Shown here: positions 1 to 5,677 of the stretch, piece after piece
How positions within the stretch are numbered: position 1 is the stretch's first letter
Layout: each line of letters begins with the position of its first letter
Assembly: GCA_018263365.1 (NCBI GenBank)
Contig: JAANXI010000057.1
Coordinates: 1 to 10,238 of the forward strand
Source: Fidelibacterota bacterium
Lineage (GTDB): Bacteria; Fidelibacterota; JAANXI01
Reading direction: 5' to 3'
Length of the DNA: 10,238 nt
Notes under the pieces: generated by a model
The model's database searches: none
What the model saw: only the letters and a program-made list of their open reading frames with translations
What the model was told of the DNA's origin: nothing
Program-made: the position numbers and the translations under genes

Positions 1-2
1 CT

Positions 3-89
3 TTGCCCACGTTACGCAAAATTCGAGCGATCATGAGTGAAAAAGATGTCGAGGAAATTACCCAAATCTCATTACCATTGGCGGCGTGA
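3..89 (+). CDS. Possible 3' end of a gene entering from the left edge
   Basis: The frame starting at base 3 is open from the window edge to a TGA at 87-89. It gives 28 residues of protein-like composition, beginning LPTLRKIRAIMSEKDVEEIT. The pattern LP..(R/K)K.IR...S...VEEI..I.L.L loosely resembles the extreme C-terminus of PEP-utilising enzyme I (PtsI-type) proteins, but this is a weak impression from a short stretch. There is no start codon context because the gene would begin outside the window. It would be convergent with the PAP2-family gene that ends at 342, with the inverted repeat at 158-191 between them. It could also be chance: an open frame of this size at an edge is not rare. Confidence 0.33.
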   Translation: MPTLRKIRAIMSEKDVEEITQISLPLAA

Positions 90-157
90 CACCGGATGTG
101 TTTTTACACACAAATTGGGACTTGGCCGCTTCCTGCTCGTAAGAAATTAATATTTCC

Positions 158-191
158 GGGGTTTTTATACAATTGACAGTATAAAAACCCC
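158..191. repeat. Perfect 13-bp inverted repeat with 8-base loop
   Basis: GGGGTTTTTATAC at 158-170 is followed by the loop AATTGACA at 171-178 and the exact reverse complement GTATAAAAACCCC at 179-191. It lies between the 3' end of the PAP2-family gene and the possible coding tail that ends at 89, so a role in ending or protecting convergent transcripts fits its place. It is not a standard intrinsic terminator: the T and A tracts are inside the stem and neither flank has a T run. An operator for a dimeric regulator is the alternative. A smaller hairpin (TGTGT/ACACA, 97-110) precedes it. Nothing else is recognisable between 90 and 338. Confidence 0.7.
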
Positions 192-338
192 TTACCGCTC
201 TCTCGGCCATTGACGGATGCAACCGTTATTAGGGATTGGCCGTCCCGGCAAAACACAGGGTAAAAAATAATCCGGTGCGTTATTTCAGGCCCAATTCCCC
301 GGATGAAAAATGGTTAAAAAGATCAGTGTCTCCCCCCT

Positions 339-358
339 GGGTCAGGCAAAGCTGACCC
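339..358 (-). other. 7-bp inverted repeat across the PAP2 gene stop codon
   Basis: GGGTCAG (339-345) and CTGACCC (352-358) form a perfect 7-bp stem with a 6-base loop. It covers the last codons and the TGA of the PAP2-family gene. Read on the minus strand, a run of five T follows only about 15 bases after the stem, so this is at best a non-canonical terminator or a 3'-end stabilising hairpin for the operon. Confidence 0.4.
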
Positions 359-1208
359 GACCATACTTCTTCCCCAGAAATTCCATCAGGAGAATAAACA
401 GTATTCCAAGGAGGAAGCCCGCCACGGCATCAATGGTATAATGAAAGGAGAGATAGACAGTAGAAAAAATCAGGCAGAGCACAAAGAACACGGAAATCCA
501 TGCGAGAACCGGTTTGATTTTGTACAACCAGTACCAGGCCAACACGGCAATAGACACATGCGAACTGGGCATGGCGCCGCCCGGGCTGTCACCGATGATA
601 TAGAGGATTTTCATCAACGGAATAAACATGAGACCGTCCAGAAATTTGGCATCGTGCAGTTCAATCGGACCGATGACCGGGAACATATAAAAGATCGTAT
701 ATTGGATAAGATAAAGCAGGCTGACATCAAAGATGTAGCGGGCAAACCGGTCGCGATCGCGCCAGAACAACAGCAGTGCCGGTGAGAGTAGCAACAGATA
801 ATAAAAAAAATAGGTGAAATGAATAAATTCCGAAAACCAGATCGGCTGATACTGGTACAGGACATCGTACAGATAATCGCCGATGACTGCGAAATCCCAG
901 GAGGCAACCAGTGCGTCAAATGATCCCTGGAAAAAGAGGTCGCCGATCATGCCGGATTCCCAGTGCAGATAAAAGAAATAGACAAACGGATACCAGTTCC
1001 GCGCGAATTCCCAGAAGGATGAGTGCGGGCGCCGCAGTCGCTGGTGGATAAGAAAGAGACTCAGGAAAATTAAGGCAATATTCGAACACAGGTAAAGCCA
1101 CCGCTGTTCGACGTGATTCCCCATGAGCAGGAGAAAAATCACGACTATCGCGTTGTAGATCCAAAACAGCCAGTCAGACCATCTGTGTTGAGCGCTAGAG
1201 CCATCCAT
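342..1208 (-). CDS. PAP2_3 / Aur1-like membrane phosphotransferase or phosphatase
   Basis: A 288-residue polytopic membrane protein of the PAP2 superfamily. Several hydrophobic helices are visible (about 15-30, 38-54, 132-148, 160-177, 220-250, 262-276). The active-site motifs are near the C-terminus: PSSH at 214-217 with His217, then S..YLSFHYTID at 249-260 with His256 and Asp260, the usual PAP2 histidine-aspartate pair. FPVIGP at 176-181 is the pattern seen in the PAP2_3 subgroup that contains fungal Aur1, the inositol phosphorylceramide synthase. The classic KXXXXXXRP first motif of soluble-type PAP2 phosphatases is not seen. The start at 1208 overlaps the end of the upstream SDR gene by 14 bases, so the two are translationally linked as the last genes of a three-gene operon. 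The inferred role is transfer or removal of a phospho-head group on a membrane lipid, possibly a sphingolipid. A plain lipid phosphatase is the alternative. Confidence 0.85.
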   Translation of the reverse strand: MDGSSAQHRWSDWLFWIYNAIVVIFLLLMGNHVEQRWLYLCSNIALIFLSLFLIHQRLRRPHSSFWEFARNWYPFVYFFYLHWESGMIGDLFFQGSFDALVASWDFAVIGDYLYDVLYQYQPIWFSEFIHFTYFFYYLLLLSPALLLFWRDRDRFARYIFDVSLLYLIQYTIFYMFPVIGPIELHDAKFLDGLMFIPLMKILYIIGDSPGGAMPSSHVSIAVLAWYWLYKIKPVLAWISVFFVLCLIFSTVYLSFHYTIDAVAGFLLGILFILLMEFLGKKYGRVSFA

Positions 1209-2178
1209 GTGATTTGTACCACTCTGCCGTTTTGTGGGCGCCGTCCGGGAGTCCGTATTGGGCCTGAAATCCGGTCATATTTGTAAGCTTTTCCGAAGAG
1301 CAGATCCAGGCCGTTTGCGTCATCTCTTTTATTTTCTGCAGATTAAGGAATGATGGTTTGTTTCTTGCGCGAATAAAAAGTTCTGAGACCGCCGCCACTG
1401 GATACATCAGCGCTCTGGGTACATGCAATTTGCGGGTATCGGCATCGATGGCATGAGCAATCATGGTCTGGATTTGATCCATTGAATACTGATAGTGATC
1501 GCTGACGTAAAATCGCTCGCCGCTCGGGATGTCCGCTGTCGCGAGGGTAAGCAACGCTTTGGTGAGATCCTCCACATAGATGAGGCTGAGATACAAATCC
1601 TCGCCGGTAAATTTGATCTGCCACCCCTTTTGAATAGCGCGGAAAAAAATAAAAACCCCATCATCCAGGGGGCCATACACGGTTGGCGGTCGGGCGATAA
1701 CCAGCGGTATGGAATCTTTGTAATCCTTAATCGCAAATTCCGCCGCCCGCTTGCTTTCTCCGTAGTAGGTGATGGGCTGATCCGGCATCGACTCATCTCT
1801 GGGACGGTCAATGGAGCTCGGCCCGCCGGCAGCGAGCGAACTCACAAATACAAATTTGCGTATATCCGGATTATGCTTTGCCACGGCGTCAATCAGATTG
1901 CGGGTTCCCAGGTGATTGACGCGGAAATAATCCTCACGGGTGACGGCGGTCACCACACCTGCGAGATGAAATACCCAGTCGAATTCGTCCATAATGGCTG
2001 CCAGCGACGCCGGCTGGAGCAGGTCGCCGTACACAAATTTCACATCTCCAAGGGAATTCAGCCAGCGGATATCGCTGGATTCTCGAACCAGACAGGTTAC
2101 GTCGTGGTTTTCCTTTTTCAGCCGGGCAACAAGGTTGTATCCGATGAACCCGGTGCCGCCGGTAACGAGTACTTTCAT
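1195..2178 (-). CDS. NAD(P)-dependent epimerase/dehydratase-family SDR
   Basis: A 327-residue extended short-chain dehydrogenase/reductase. The N-terminal Rossmann motif TGGTGFIG is at 6-13, an acidic GDLL follows at 51-54 after the third strand, and FHLAG is at 70-74. VSS is at 112-114 and the catalytic YxxxK pair is Tyr139/Lys143. ARPPTVYGP at 162-170 is the usual substrate-side motif of the epimerase/dihydroflavonol-reductase group. The length is normal. Its ATG overlaps the stop of the upstream GNAT-fold gene as ATGA (2175-2178), and it overlaps the PAP2 gene downstream by 14 bases, so all three are one operon. The family is broad: sugar epimerases, 3-beta-HSD-like and dihydroflavonol-like reductases. 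The bacterial ceramide-pathway reductase CerR belongs to this annotation class, and the neighbours make a 3-ketosphinganine or 3-keto-ceramide reductase role plausible. The sequence alone does not prove it. Confidence 0.9.
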   Translation of the reverse strand: MKVLVTGGTGFIGYNLVARLKKENHDVTCLVRESSDIRWLNSLGDVKFVYGDLLQPASLAAIMDEFDWVFHLAGVVTAVTREDYFRVNHLGTRNLIDAVAKHNPDIRKFVFVSSLAAGGPSSIDRPRDESMPDQPITYYGESKRAAEFAIKDYKDSIPLVIARPPTVYGPLDDGVFIFFRAIQKGWQIKFTGEDLYLSLIYVEDLTKALLTLATADIPSGERFYVSDHYQYSMDQIQTMIAHAIDADTRKLHVPRALMYPVAAVSELFIRARNKPSFLNLQKIKEMTQTAWICSSEKLTNMTGFQAQYGLPDGAHKTAEWYKSHGWL

Positions 2179-3293
2179 AGAGGCTGTTCGTAGATCCGAT
2201 AGGTTTTGTAGATCTCTGCGCCCATTTTTTCCAGCGCATTCCGCATAGGATAATTATCTTCGAGGATCCATGACATTTCGCCGGAATGAAAACCCATAGC
2301 CATACCGCGCTTAAACGTCTCATGGTAGAGGGCGGCATCCACCCCGTGATTCCGGTATTCATCGACGACGCCCAGCGCCAACACGCGGACAAAATCAACC
2401 TGGCGCATGTGCCAAAGCAGTTTGAACAGACCGAACGGAAACAGTCGTCCGTTGGCATGTTTAATAGCCTGGTTGGCATCCGGGATCGTCAGAGAAAATC
2501 CCACCACTTCGTCGTCCATTTCAGCGATGTAACAGAGGTCCGGATTCACGATCATCTTTAAATCTTTGGCGAGATGCTCAAACTCCGCATCCGTCATCGG
2601 GACTGCCCCCCAGTTGGCGCTCCAGGCGGAGTTATACACCTTTTTAACAAGCTCCACCTCGTCCCAGAAGTTTTTCATATTTAACGGACGGAGAGAGAAC
2701 GGATACCGTTTTTTGAGGATATTCACGCCGCGCTCGAGCCGTTCCGGAATGGCGGCGGCATCCCGGATATGATAGGCGTAGAGATCCTTGGTTTTTTCGA
2801 ATCCTGCCTTTTCCAGCAGATCGGAATAATACGGCGGATTATACGTCATCATGATGACCGGATCCTGATCGAAGGCATCCACAAGCAGTCCACACTCCTC
2901 GTTGGTTGACCAGTTGAATGGTCCCCGGATGTGTGAACATCGATTGTGACGGAGAAACTCTCTTGCCCGGTCGAACAGTCCGTTGGCCACGGCCTGGTTA
3001 TCTATGGATTCAAAAAATCCGAAAAACCCAACCTGATCGTTCCAAAATTCGTTATGGTTGTGATTCACATGCGCAGCAATTCTCCCAACGATTTCGTCAT
3101 CGTGCTCGGCGACGAACAGCTGAGTTGTGGCGTGCTGGTGATACGGGTGTTTTTTCGGATTCAACAGCGTGTGCTGATCGATCTTGAGCGGAGGCACCCA
3201 ATTGGGATCGTCTTTGTAGATATCCCCGGCCATATTAATAAATGCGCGGCGGTCGGTATAACTGTCCGATAACGATCGAATCGCAAAGTTCAT
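2175..3293 (-). CDS. Two-lobed GNAT-fold acyltransferase (YghO-like; candidate bCerS-like)
   Basis: A 372-residue soluble protein with two GNAT-like halves. The first half has the DDPNWVPP motif at 28-35, then a GNAT-style strand pair (LFVAEHDDEIVGRIAAHVN, about 59-77) and GFFGFFE at 89-95. The second half has IAEMDDEVVGF at 256-266, LALGVVDEYRNHGVDAAL at about 305-322 (the R..G acyl-CoA pyrophosphate-loop position), and a closing NALEKMGAEIYKTYRIYE. RGPFNWSTNEECGLL at 123-137 is a signature of this family, often annotated as an N-acetyltransferase and related to E. coli YghO. A GAGGG ribosome site (3297-3301) supports the start. It is first in the operon with the SDR and PAP2 genes. Bacterial ceramide synthase (bCerS of Caulobacter) is also a GNAT-fold acyltransferase, so N-acylation of a sphingoid base is the favoured inference. 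Other N-acyltransfers are possible. Confidence 0.85.
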   Translation of the reverse strand: MNFAIRSLSDSYTDRRAFINMAGDIYKDDPNWVPPLKIDQHTLLNPKKHPYHQHATTQLFVAEHDDEIVGRIAAHVNHNHNEFWNDQVGFFGFFESIDNQAVANGLFDRAREFLRHNRCSHIRGPFNWSTNEECGLLVDAFDQDPVIMMTYNPPYYSDLLEKAGFEKTKDLYAYHIRDAAAIPERLERGVNILKKRYPFSLRPLNMKNFWDEVELVKKVYNSAWSANWGAVPMTDAEFEHLAKDLKMIVNPDLCYIAEMDDEVVGFSLTIPDANQAIKHANGRLFPFGLFKLLWHMRQVDFVRVLALGVVDEYRNHGVDAALYHETFKRGMAMGFHSGEMSWILEDNYPMRNALEKMGAEIYKTYRIYEQPL

Positions 3294-3303
3294 AGACCCT
3301 CAC

Positions 3304-3322
3304 ATGTTATGAGAATGTTATA
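3304..3322 (-). promoter_or_regulatory. Possible -10 box at the element junction, plus direct repeats
   Basis: Read on the minus strand toward the GNAT-fold gene, TATAAC (3317-3322) matches five of six -10 consensus bases. It lies on the target duplication left by the miniature element that ends at 3323, and its -10 to ATG distance suits a short leader carrying the GAGGG site. The -35 position would fall inside the element, and no good match is seen there. On the plus strand the same stretch holds ATGTTAT twice (3304-3310 and 3315-3321), 11 bases apart, one helical turn, which could be an operator. Confidence 0.3.
3318..3322. repeat. Target-site duplication TTATA, left copy
   Basis: TTATA directly abuts the left terminal inverted repeat of the miniature element. 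The identical TTATA directly follows its right end at 3483-3487. A perfect 5-bp duplication immediately outside both ends is the mark of transposition. Confidence 0.75.
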
Positions 3323-3482
3323 CCTAAATTAACCGATTTTATGCGGCGACCTGCACCAATCTGTTGCGCGCCAAGGCTCCGCGAAATCCTCGACAGACCC
3401 TCCGGGTATGCCTCCGGGTTCGCACACCCTTCTCATCTCAACATCTTGGCACATCTCATCCACAGCAATCGTTCAATTTAGG
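3323..3482 (+). mobile_element. MITE-like miniature element, copy 1 (160 bp, complete)
   Basis: The element begins CCTAAATTAACCGATT and ends with the reverse complement of CCTAAATTGAACGATT, giving terminal inverted repeats of 16 bases with two mismatches. It is flanked by a perfect TTATA duplication. Two further copies lie in the window (4714-4874, same orientation; 10132 to the edge, inverted), roughly 90% identical by eye between copies 1 and 2. The interior has a conserved block with the direct repeat CTCCGGG-TATGC-CTCCGGG and a hairpin at 3416-3429. It is too small to encode a transposase and must be moved in trans. Its left end is only 29 bases upstream of the GNAT-fold start codon, so the operon promoter was either displaced or is partly supplied by the element. 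Confidence 0.85.
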
Positions 3483-3541
3483 TTATAGTAAAAGGTTTTT
3501 TAAGATACAAAGCTGACCCGGGCATTACCAACAGAAAAGAG

Positions 3542-3600
3542 CGCCTGTTATCAGGTGATTAAATCTTGATTTTCGCGGGTTACAAAATTAACTTCACCTG
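3542..3600 (+). other. Overlapping alternative hairpins upstream of tRNA-Lys
   Basis: CGCCTG (3542-3547) can pair with CAGGTG (3552-3557) across a TTAT loop, using one G-T pair. CAGGTGA (3552-3558) can instead pair with TCACCTG (3594-3600), which is followed by CTTTTTGG. The two pairings exclude each other, as in attenuator leaders, but the loop of the larger stem is 35 bases and there is no proven transcript. No convincing promoter for the tRNA was found in 3488-3623; TACAAT at 3613-3618 is the best -10 match but lacks a good -35. Confidence 0.25.
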
Positions 3601-3623
3601 CTTTTTGGAGATTACAATACAGT

Positions 3624-3696
3624 GGGCCCGTAGCTCAGTTGGTAGAGCAGCGGCCTTTTAAGCCGTCGGTCGGAGGTTCGATTCCTCCCGGGCTCA
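3624..3696 (+). tRNA. tRNA-Lys (anticodon UUU)
   Basis: A complete 73-base cloverleaf. The acceptor stem is GGGCCCG with CGGGCTC (one G-T pair) and A73 as discriminator. The D arm is GCTC..GAGC, and the anticodon stem is GCGGC/GCCGT with the loop CTTTTAA, so the anticodon is TTT and decodes lysine AAA/AAG. The variable loop is CGGTC and the T arm is GGAGG-TTCGATT-CCTCC. The CCA end is not encoded. It stands alone, followed at once by a terminator hairpin, and 137 bases after the target duplication of the first miniature element. Confidence 0.97.
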
Positions 3697-3701
3697 CACT
3701 C

Positions 3702-3737
3702 AACGCCTTGTTCAATTTTTGAGCGGGGCGTTTTTTT
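3702..3737 (+). terminator. Intrinsic terminator after tRNA-Lys
   Basis: AACGCC (3702-3707) pairs with GGCGTT (3727-3732) and the T run continues to 3737, seven T in total. It lies six bases after the tRNA and ends just before the stop codon of the convergent LiaF-like gene at 3742. The 19-base loop is longer than usual. Confidence 0.7.
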
Positions 3738-3741
3738 ATGC

Positions 3742-4434
3742 TCAATTTTTAATCTCGACACCCCCGAACGCTACGGTGCAGTGGAACGTTACCGTGGGTG
3801 AATCGCTGTTCGGATCGCCCGACCGGGCTTTGGATTCGATATCGCCGAGAATTGGTGCGCCGGTGACCATCACATTCCAATCATCCGGGACGCGAATTTC
3901 GACTCCACCAAACATAGCGCTCACATTGATCGCCGCCTGATGCTCCGCCAGTCTGGCCTGACTCAAATTAATTTCAACACCGCCAAACAGGGCAGAAATT
4001 TCGCCGCCGCGTAATCCCATGGAGGTAAAGTTTTGTTCAAGTCCGCCAAAAACCGCGTTGGCATGGATGTAATCAGCATCGGAGACTTCAGTCTGTGTGG
4101 CAAAGAGACTCACGCCCTGCCGTTTTAACACGAGATAGACTCCCACGCCAATGAGCAGTAGCGGCCAAAAGCCTCCCAGCTGGGCCCAATTAATCAAATC
4201 GAGCGTGATGCTCAGTAACAAAAGACCGAGCACGAGCAGAACAACGCCGTTCCCCTTCGACGGTCCGCGAAGTTTGGTAATGCCAGCCGCGATTAAAATA
4301 ACGGGCCACCAATCGACTATAATGCGTCCCAGATTGATAATTTCCAGATTCTCAAAGAGAAACACGAGCCCGATAAGAATAAGGATAAGACCGACCCACG
4401 GAATGTGTCTCGGTTTACTGTTTCCGGCATTCAT
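3742..4434 (-). CDS. LiaF-like four-helix membrane protein with FGGVE repeats
   Basis: A 230-residue protein. The N-terminal half has four hydrophobic segments (about 12-29, 37-53, 63-80, 86-103) matching the LiaI/LiaF-like transmembrane region. The C-terminal half is a soluble all-beta domain with four evenly placed repeats, VFGGLEQN, LFGGVEIN, MFGGVEIR and AFGGVEIK (FGG at 129, 150, 175, 223), typical of the LiaF/YvqF C-terminal domain. The start at 4434 is chosen because AGGAGG (4441-4446) lies six bases upstream; an in-frame ATG at 4485 would add 17 residues across this site and lacks its own. In Bacillus, LiaF restrains the cell-envelope stress system LiaRS. No sensor kinase or regulator is next to this copy, so that role cannot be transferred. 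A general membrane or envelope-stress role is the inference. Confidence 0.85.
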   Translation of the reverse strand: MNAGNSKPRHIPWVGLILILIGLVFLFENLEIINLGRIIVDWWPVILIAAGITKLRGPSKGNGVVLLVLGLLLLSITLDLINWAQLGGFWPLLLIGVGVYLVLKRQGVSLFATQTEVSDADYIHANAVFGGLEQNFTSMGLRGGEISALFGGVEINLSQARLAEHQAAINVSAMFGGVEIRVPDDWNVMVTGAPILGDIESKARSGDPNSDSPTVTFHCTVAFGGVEIKN

Positions 4435-4440
4435 TTTTCT

Positions 4441-4446
4441 CCTCCT
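4441..4446 (-). promoter_or_regulatory. Ribosome binding site deciding the LiaF-like start
   Basis: AGGAGG on the minus strand, six bases before the ATG at 4434, sets the translation start and excludes the longer reading frame beginning at 4485. Confidence 0.85.
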
Positions 4447-4501
4447 GGCCAAAAATTTCGTTGGGCTGATTAGTTTTGCGGTCACACAAACTGATGAACC
4501 A

Positions 4502-4531
4502 AGTTTACTTTTACTATAGGAAGATTGTCAA
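4502..4531 (-). promoter_or_regulatory. Sigma-70 type promoter of the LiaF-like gene
   Basis: On the minus strand a perfect -35 box TTGACA (4526-4531) and TAAACT (4502-4507, four of six bases) are separated by 18 bases. Transcription would begin near 4495, giving a leader of about 60 bases that contains the AGGAGG site. Confidence 0.6.
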
Positions 4532-4566
4532 CAAAAATTCAGGAAAAGTTGGTGAAGGCGGTATGA

Positions 4567-4713
4567 CTATGAGACGTGTCCCCAGAGTTTGCCATTGACT
4601 ATCTGGGAGATGGTCGTTTTGGTCACATTATATTTCTCAGCCAGCTCCCGGTGCGTGACACCATCACCTTTTGCCGCCCGGATATCCCGAATATCCTGCT
4701 CACTTAACTTAAA
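4567..4713 (-). pseudogene. Remnant of a helix-turn-helix protein, 5' end lost at a MITE
   Basis: The minus strand from 4710 to the TAG at 4567-4569 encodes 47 residues beginning KLSEQDIRDIRAAKGDG. The second half, THRELAEKYNVTKTTISQIV followed by NGKLWGHVS, is a clear helix-turn-helix: a short first helix, the turn near Asn, and the recognition helix TKTTISQIV. This LSE.DIR.IR...HRELA..Y.V....IS.IV.G..W.HV pattern is familiar from the C-terminal tail of phage or intron-type HNH endonucleases and small DNA-binding proteins. There is no start codon: the frame runs a few codons into the miniature element and meets a stop at 4720-4722. The rest of the gene is not recognisable on the far side of the element, so it was probably deleted or has decayed. 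Confidence 0.65.
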
Positions 4714-4874
4714 CCTAAATTAAGCGATTTTGTGCGGCGATCTGCACCAATCTGTTGAGCGCGAAGGCGCCGTGAAATCCTCGACAGACCCTCCGGGTAT
4801 GCCTTCGGTTTCCCAAAACCCTTTTCATCTCAACATCTTGGCACATCTCATCCACAACAATCGCTCAATTTAGG
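4714..4874 (+). mobile_element. MITE-like miniature element, copy 2 (161 bp)
   Basis: This copy has the same ends and core as the one at 3323-3482 and the same orientation. Its terminal repeats are better preserved: CCTAAATTAAGCGATT and CCTAAATTGAGCGATT differ at one of 16 bases. The flanking five bases are TTAAA on the left and TTTGA on the right, so no clean target duplication remains. That fits an older insertion, or one with a flanking deletion that also removed the 5' part of the helix-turn-helix gene. From 4875 to 5078, between this element and the next gene, nothing recognisable is seen. Confidence 0.82.
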
Positions 4875-5078
4875 TTTGATGTAGTTCACATCATTTGCTG
4901 AAAAAGAGAAAAATTTTTACGGGAATGCTTTACAGATAATGACTCTGGGCACCACACGGGATGATTCAGTATTTTTTGCAGTTAAGAGGCCTTTCAGGAT
5001 CATCGCCCGTTGTGGAACGGCAATTCCTTTTGGTCGGTCTTTTGAATTTGGCGTTGAAAGCAATCAGTGCCGGTAAAA

Positions 5079-5594
5079 TTACTCGAAATCGCGCATATCT
5101 ACCTGGACAATGCTTTCCTGAAGTGAGGCGGGAAGATCAAACTGGCGCACCGTACAGCCCAGGCCCATCGGGACGGGCAGGATATCATTGGAGGGACATG
5201 GCTGCACCTGGAAATTCTTCATATTTTTCACGAGCCACGGCTTGAATTCCCTGATTAACAGGATATGCAATTCCCCAAGATCGAGAAAATAGTAAAAAAG
5301 TAAATCCGCCTTACTGGATGAGAACCACCCGGGTTTGCGCTTATCGTTACCATCAAGGATCTCGAAGAAGTAGCGATCGGGGGCGGGTTCGGGTGAAAAG
5401 CACACCTTAATGAGTTCGGAAGTACGTTCCTTTTCTTTGCCCGCTGAGCGAATCCACTGCAGGTCGACTGACTGGTCCTGGTACTCTTCCGAATTGCGGA
5501 CGTCCCGCGCATCAATGGTATCCGGGATCGAATATAAAAAGGCGATGCATTGTTTAAACGCGGCCTGATATTCCTCAGACGTCAGCTTTGCCAT
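5079..5594 (-). CDS. Uncharacterised 171-residue soluble protein
   Basis: Not recognised with confidence. The protein has no signal peptide or membrane segment and is acidic in its first half. It opens with a likely helix (SEEYQAAFKQCIAFLYSI, 6-23), followed by VDLQWIRS at 43-50 and SELIKVCF at 59-66. Next come RYFFEIL at 74-80, KPGWFSSSKADLLFYYF at 87-103 and a last helix around FKPWLVKNMKNF. The arrangement of a strand ending in Glu78, then a (S/T)SKAD turn leading into an aromatic strand, recalls some small PD-(D/E)XK-fold nuclease-like proteins, but the ExK pair is not clean, so this is speculation. It lies 83 bases downstream of the Nramp-like gene on the same strand, with no terminator seen between. 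No strong ribosome site precedes the ATG at 5594, so expression may be low or the start may differ. The reading frame is intact. Confidence 0.7.
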   Translation of the reverse strand: MAKLTSEEYQAAFKQCIAFLYSIPDTIDARDVRNSEEYQDQSVDLQWIRSAGKEKERTSELIKVCFSPEPAPDRYFFEILDGNDKRKPGWFSSSKADLLFYYFLDLGELHILLIREFKPWLVKNMKNFQVQPCPSNDILPVPMGLGCTVRQFDLPASLQESIVQVDMRDFE

Positions 5595-5677
5595 ACGCAG
5601 GTTCGGATTGGTTGTGTTTCACATTTTTCATTCCCACCACCTCAAAACGAACCGGAGGGAGCATCCGTCATATTATC

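Noticed and set aside
173..178. TTGACA in the loop of the 158-191 inverted repeat as a -35 box
   Set aside because: No -10 match stands 16-18 bases downstream and no plus-strand gene follows.
441..785. Plus-strand 114-residue reading frame within the PAP2 gene
   Set aside because: It is antisense to a gene with clear active-site motifs and shows no domain or initiation signal.
1495..2193. Plus-strand 232-residue reading frame opposite the SDR gene
   Set aside because: Long but antisense to a well-supported SDR with catalytic motifs. The long open frame is a by-product of its codon usage, and no family is recognisable.
3329..3454. A 41-codon minus-strand reading frame inside element copy 1, starting MCQDVEM, also open over the visible part of copy 3
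   Set aside because: Copy 2 shifts frame by one base in the middle, and differences between copies 1 and 3 mostly change amino acids rather than falling at third positions. The conservation is better explained by DNA or RNA structure.
4961..5245. Plus-strand 94-residue reading frame
   Set aside because: It overlaps the minus-strand gene ending at 5079, has no ribosome site and its residue make-up is not protein-like in the overlapped part.
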